Positions 60,787 to 64,000 of a stretch of DNA of 64,000 nt are shown here, piece by piece. The first letter of the stretch is position 1. The number at the start of each line of letters is the position of its first letter. The translations under genes were made by a program, and so were the position numbers. The stretch covers positions 9,176,001 through 9,240,000 of the forward strand of contig NZ_CP097289.1 in NCBI RefSeq assembly GCF_023498005.1. Reading direction: 5' to 3'. The notes beneath the pieces were generated by a model. It did no database searches, had not been told where the DNA came from, and worked only from the letters and a program-made list of their open reading frames with translations. The DNA is from Streptomyces durmitorensis. Lineage in GTDB: Bacteria; Actinomycetota; Actinomycetes; Streptomycetales; Streptomycetaceae.

Positions 60787-61734
60787 ATGCCGATCGCCGG
60801 TGCGGCCCGGCCGCTGGCGGGACGCGTCGTCCTGCAGCTCGTGCGCGTCACCATCCTTGACATGTCGACGCGCCTGGCGGCGCAGGCGTTCCTGGCCGCG
60901 CTGCCGATGCTCATCGCGGTGGCCTCGTTCAGCCCGCAGGCCGTCCGGAGCGAACTGCTGCGCTCGCTGCGCACCCTCATCGGTTCGGGCGGGCCCGTGG
61001 TGGCGCAGGCCGAGGGCGTGGCCGCGGGCGGTGACACGGCGTTGCACAGCTGGGGTGCGGCGGGCGTGCTGGTCGCGCTGCTGTCCGCCACCGCCTTCAC
61101 CCGCGCCCTGCAACGCATGTGCGAACGCTCGTGGGACCTGCCCCGCTCCGGTGTGCGGCTCGTGGCCTGGCGCTGGGCCGTGTGGCTTCTCGTGTGGATC
61201 GCGATGCTCATCGTGCAGGGCATGCTGCACCGGGCGTTCGGCGCGGGCCCCGTCCTGGGCGTGCCCCTGCAGCTGGGGGCGTCGGTCCTGATGTGGTGGT
61301 GGACCCAGCACCTGCTGCTCGCCGGCCGGGTGCCCTGGCTTCCCCTGCTGCCGGGCGCCCTGCTGACGGGCACGGGAGTGGTCTCGTTCTGTTCTCTGTC
61401 GGGGCTGTGGCTGCCCCGTGCGCTCCGGATGAGCGAAGGTCGCTACGGGGCACTCGGCTCGGTGTTCACCTTGCTGTCCTGGCTGATCCTGTTCTTCACC
61501 GTCGTCGTGTTCGGCGTCGCCGTCGGCCGGTTGCTCTCCGAGGAGGATTTCCTGCGCCGACGGCTGACGCCCGGTGGGCGACCGGTCTCTCACGCCGACG
61601 GATCCGGCGCCGCGGTCACCCGGCCGTCCCGCACCGCGGCGGCCAGCGCCCGGTGGTCACGCTCGTTCTGGTCGGCGTACGACTCCGCGAACCGGGCCAG
61701 GGCGCGGTCGAAGGAATCGGAGCCGCCCAGATAG
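60787..61734 (+). CDS. YihY/BrkB-family membrane protein
   Basis: 315 residues from ATG with GAGAGGA upstream. Six hydrophobic spans include RLAAQAFLAALPMLIAVASF, AWRWAVWLLVWIAMLIVQGM and GALGSVFTLLSWLILFFTVV, as in the YihY/BrkB (UPF0761) family, whose function is not firmly known (once mislabelled RNase BN). The last ~50 residues are hydrophilic and lie antisense to the end of the DUF2252 gene over 145 nt, suggesting that an earlier stop was lost. Confidence 0.85.
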   Translation: MPIAGAARPLAGRVVLQLVRVTILDMSTRLAAQAFLAALPMLIAVASFSPQAVRSELLRSLRTLIGSGGPVVAQAEGVAAGGDTALHSWGAAGVLVALLSATAFTRALQRMCERSWDLPRSGVRLVAWRWAVWLLVWIAMLIVQGMLHRAFGAGPVLGVPLQLGASVLMWWWTQHLLLAGRVPWLPLLPGALLTGTGVVSFCSLSGLWLPRALRMSEGRYGALGSVFTLLSWLILFFTVVVFGVAVGRLLSEEDFLRRRLTPGGRPVSHADGSGAAVTRPSRTAAASARWSRSFWSAYDSANRARARSKESEPPR

Positions 61735-63002
61735 GCGGCGATGGCGATCCGGTCACCGGAGCGGGCATGCGCGCGGGCGATGGTCGCACCGCACATCCGG
61801 CCGAAGAGGCGCATGACGTCGGGGGTCATCAGCTCGGCCTGGGGGATGGCCTTCCAGTCCCGCAACTGCCGTACGTAGAAGTCGCGTTCACGACCGTCGA
61901 GCCCTTCGACCCGCTCCCAGCCCAGGAACATGTCGCTGGTCGCCTGCATCAGACGCTGCCCGGCGACGACCCGTTCGCCCTGGTTGAGGTGGCTGCTCGC
62001 GCCCGCGAACTCCGCGAGCACCGACGCCGGTGCTTCCTTCGCCTGCAGCAGCAGCGGGTCACCGTCGTCCCGGCCGAGCAGCAGGATGATCCAGCAGCGC
62101 GTCCCCACGCTGCCCACCCCGACCACCTTCCGCGCCATGTCGACCACCCGGTACTGGGCCAGCAGGGCCCGGCGGTCGGCGGGAAGCGTCGTCGCGTACC
62201 GGTCGATCAGGTCCCGCAGCTGATGTTCGAGCTCCTTGCGCTCGACCCCCGGCATGAGGTCGTCGAGCGGAGTGATCAGGGGCGGGTCGGGGGCGATCCG
62301 CAGCTGGCCGTCGACCACCCGGGCCAGTTTCTCCAGGGCCTGGAGATGGTCACGGGTGCGGGCCTTGCTGATCGTGCGGGACACCCTCCGCCGCGCTCGC
62401 GAGTCCAGCTTGGCCGACAGCGTGGCGTGCAGATCCTCCACGTCGATGCGGGAGTACCACACGTCGAGCGTCCGCATCCGGGCGAATCCCCGCATCGACT
62501 CCCGGTACGAGCGGACCGTCGATCGCACCACGCGGGCCCGCTGCGAGGGGCTGAAGCCGTTCTCGCGCCCGGCGATGACGAGGCTCACCACGAGGCGTTT
62601 GACGTCCCACTCCCACGGTCCGGGAAGCGTCTCGTCGAAGTCGTTGACGTCGAACATCAGATGCCGCTCCGGCGAGGCGAGCAGCCGGAAGTTCAACATG
62701 TGCGCGTCCCCGCACAGCTGGGCCCGCAGACCGCTGTCCGGGGTGGTGGCCAGGTCGGTGGCCATGATGGCGGCCGCCCCGCGGAAGAAGCGGAACGGCG
62801 ATTCGAGCATGCGGCCGTAGCGGATCGGCACGAGCTCGGGGATCCGGCTCGCCGACTGCCGCTCGATCACGTCGACGGGGTCGGGCCGGTCGGGCGCGGG
62901 CGCGAACTCGGCGTGGCAGGACCGCCGGGCACGGGACCGGCCCGCCCTACCCAGGGCCGCCCGCTGCTGCGGGGTGAGGTGATGGTGCGTGGTCTCGGTC
63001 AT
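61590..63002 (-). CDS. DUF2252 family protein
   Basis: 470 residues from the ATG giving MTETTHHHLTPQQRAALGRA, with GGAGGGAG upstream; the longer frame to 63893 would cross the divergent kinase gene. DUF2252 blocks are clear: RYGRMLESPFRFFRGAAAIM, LCGDAHMLNFRLLASPERHL, FDVNDFDETLPGPWEWDVKR and NQGERVVAGQRLMQATSDMF. The GDAH...N and DFDE features resemble aminoglycoside-phosphotransferase/kinase folds. The biochemical role is unestablished; it is cytosolic. Confidence 0.93.
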   Translation of the reverse strand: MTETTHHHLTPQQRAALGRAGRSRARRSCHAEFAPAPDRPDPVDVIERQSASRIPELVPIRYGRMLESPFRFFRGAAAIMATDLATTPDSGLRAQLCGDAHMLNFRLLASPERHLMFDVNDFDETLPGPWEWDVKRLVVSLVIAGRENGFSPSQRARVVRSTVRSYRESMRGFARMRTLDVWYSRIDVEDLHATLSAKLDSRARRRVSRTISKARTRDHLQALEKLARVVDGQLRIAPDPPLITPLDDLMPGVERKELEHQLRDLIDRYATTLPADRRALLAQYRVVDMARKVVGVGSVGTRCWIILLLGRDDGDPLLLQAKEAPASVLAEFAGASSHLNQGERVVAGQRLMQATSDMFLGWERVEGLDGRERDFYVRQLRDWKAIPQAELMTPDVMRLFGRMCGATIARAHARSGDRIAIAAYLGGSDSFDRALARFAESYADQNERDHRALAAAVRDGRVTAAPDPSA

Positions 63003-63126
63003 GGTGTGCTCCCTCCAGGCGCTGAGGACTCTGGGCGCGGCGCGGCCGCTCGGCGTCACCCCGGTGGTGTGAAGTCGCCTTCCAGGGGTGAGGCCCGGGG
63101 CGCTCCGAGGCCACAGACTGAGAGGC

Positions 63127-64000
63127 ATGGAACCGACGATGCGAGGACAGCGATGGCTGGCCCGTGCGTCCCTGGCATCCGCCGCTGCCGCGGTGCTGGT
63201 GCTCGGAGTGTTCGCGGGATTGAAGACCTTCGCGCTGCTCGGCGTGGGGCTCGCGGGCCTGGCGATCACGGCCGCCGCGGTGTGGTGGATCCTCAGCAGG
63301 CGTGGCCTGCCGCGGATCCTCGCGGCGCTGCTTGCGCTCATCACGCCGATCTGGGTGCTTGTGGAGTTCACCCAGGCCCGGCTCACCTGGGTGGTCCTGG
63401 CCTCCGGCGGTCTGTGGCTCCTGGCGGCGGGCACGGGCCGGGCGGCCCTCGCCCGGCACGCTGCCCCGGACCAGATGCCCGAGCAGCCGGCCTCGACGTT
63501 CGTACACCCGGTCCTGATCATGAATCCGCGTTCCGGCGGCGGCAAGGTGCGGCGGTTCGCCCTGGACGAGCGGGCCGGTGCCCTGGGCGCCGAAGTGGTG
63601 CTCCTCGAAGGGCCCGGCGAGACCGATGTGGCGGCCCTCGCCCGCAAGTGCGCGGCCGAGGGCGCCGATCTGCTCGGCGTCGCCGGCGGTGACGGCACCC
63701 AGGCGCTGGTCGCCGAGGTCGCCGCCGCCCTCGACCTGCCCTTCCTGGTGATCCCGGCGGGCACCCGCAACCACTTCGCCCTCGATCTGGGCCTGGACCG
63801 CGAGGACCCGTCGAAGGCCCTTGACGCGTTGCGCGACGGGGTGGAACTGCGGGTGGATCTCGGCCGGGCCGGCGGGCGGCCCTTCGTCAACAACGTGTCG
63901 TTCGGCGCGTACGCCGAAGTGGTGCAGAGCCCGGCCTACCGGGACGGCAAGACCCGCACCACCCTGGGGCTCCTGCCCGATCTCCTCGTGGGCCACCGGG
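63127..64000 (+). CDS. Diacylglycerol kinase-type lipid kinase, 3'-truncated by window edge
   Basis: The frame starts MEPTMRGQRWLARASLASAA and is open to the last base (291 codons). Roughly the first 115 residues are membrane segments (LVLGVFAGLKTFALLGVGLA; ILAALLALITPIWVLVEFT). The catalytic DAGK domain then begins HPVLIMNPRSGGGKVRRFAL, with the nucleotide motif LLGVAGGDGTQALVAEVAAA and VIPAGTRNHFALDLGL. It phosphorylates diacylglycerol or a related lipid with ATP. The membrane-fused N-terminus is less common than the soluble YegS/DgkB form. Confidence 0.9.
   Translation, partial: MEPTMRGQRWLARASLASAAAAVLVLGVFAGLKTFALLGVGLAGLAITAAAVWWILSRRGLPRILAALLALITPIWVLVEFTQARLTWVVLASGGLWLLAAGTGRAALARHAAPDQMPEQPASTFVHPVLIMNPRSGGGKVRRFALDERAGALGAEVVLLEGPGETDVAALARKCAAEGADLLGVAGGDGTQALVAEVAAALDLPFLVIPAGTRNHFALDLGLDREDPSKALDALRDGVELRVDLGRAGGRPFVNNVSFGAYAEVVQSPAYRDGKTRTTLGLLPDLLVGHR

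Noticed and set aside
61119-63692. 857-codon plus-strand frame
   Set aside because: It is antisense to DUF2252 and spans three real genes in other frames; no ribosome site or domain is present.
63003-63893. Long upstream extension of DUF2252
   Set aside because: It would be antisense to the DAGK-type gene; the ATG at 63002 with GGAGGGAG is convincing.

Overview
The window is high-GC actinobacterial chromosome, most likely Streptomyces. The evidence is strong third-position GC, many GTG starts, Tat- and Sec-exported enzymes, carbohydrate ABC importers without their own ATPase (the MsiK-sharing style), a BTAD/NB-ARC/TPR regulator, LAL-like and PucR regulators, and a sulfur-type leader peptide ending in the ...VDLARVCSACC... 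pattern. I see no rRNA, tRNA, transposase, integrase, CRISPR array or replication origin. It reads as an arm or sub-arm region of small, self-contained metabolic and regulatory cassettes.

Layout. 1-6.4 kb: a partial DUF1801 gene, an unknown MerR-like protein, an MFS exporter divergent from a LysR regulator, and a PadR regulator with a clear operator ahead of an acyl-CoA dehydrogenase. 6.4-9.5 kb: a Fur-family regulator divergent from catalase-peroxidase katG. 9.5-18.5 kb: a carbohydrate-use locus, with one Gfo/Idh/MocA oxidoreductase facing an operon of a second oxidoreductase, a DUF6807 (PmoA-like) protein, a cupin, a sugar-binding lipoprotein, two permeases, a YesL-like membrane protein and a frame-broken Tat protein; a LacI-type operator sits at the operon promoter. 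18.4-22.8 kb: a methyltransferase, a secreted GH65 glycosidase with a discoidin-like domain, and a GntR regulator. 23.1-26.6 kb: a secreted M9-type collagenase and a cutinase/polyesterase of the PET-hydrolase fold family. 26.7-30.7 kb: LuxR-type ATPase and PucR regulators, then long-form GAPDH and a Tat-exported SMP-30-like protein on the other strand.

33.6-42.6 kb: an FprA-type ferredoxin reductase, then a tightly coupled operon (FecCD permease, ATPase, binding lipoprotein, PLP enzyme, ATP-grasp ligase, MFS exporter) preceded by a methyltransferase. It combines import of a metal chelate, amino-acid ligation and export, so it is the best candidate here for an undescribed small-molecule (metallophore-like) system. 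42.5-44.2 kb: a DUF1348 protein divergent from a TetR regulator with three near-identical operators, then an F420-type nitroreductase-like protein. 44.2-48.5 kb: alpha-amylase, then an AurF-like diiron N-oxygenase next to a ferredoxin/FprB fusion, a plausible oxygenase plus electron-transfer pair.

48.5-54.9 kb: a DUF4287 protein, a DHA2 drug exporter, a SARP/AfsR-type regulator and a VanX-like dipeptidase whose upstream region carries SARP-style direct repeats and two hairpins. 54.9-59.3 kb: an organosulfur operon (leader peptide, ssuE-like, SfnB/DszC-like, ssuD-like) divergent from a LysR regulator. 59.3-64 kb: a DUF6069 membrane protein, a STAS protein, a YihY/BrkB membrane protein, a DUF2252 protein, and a diacylglycerol-kinase-type lipid kinase that runs off the end.
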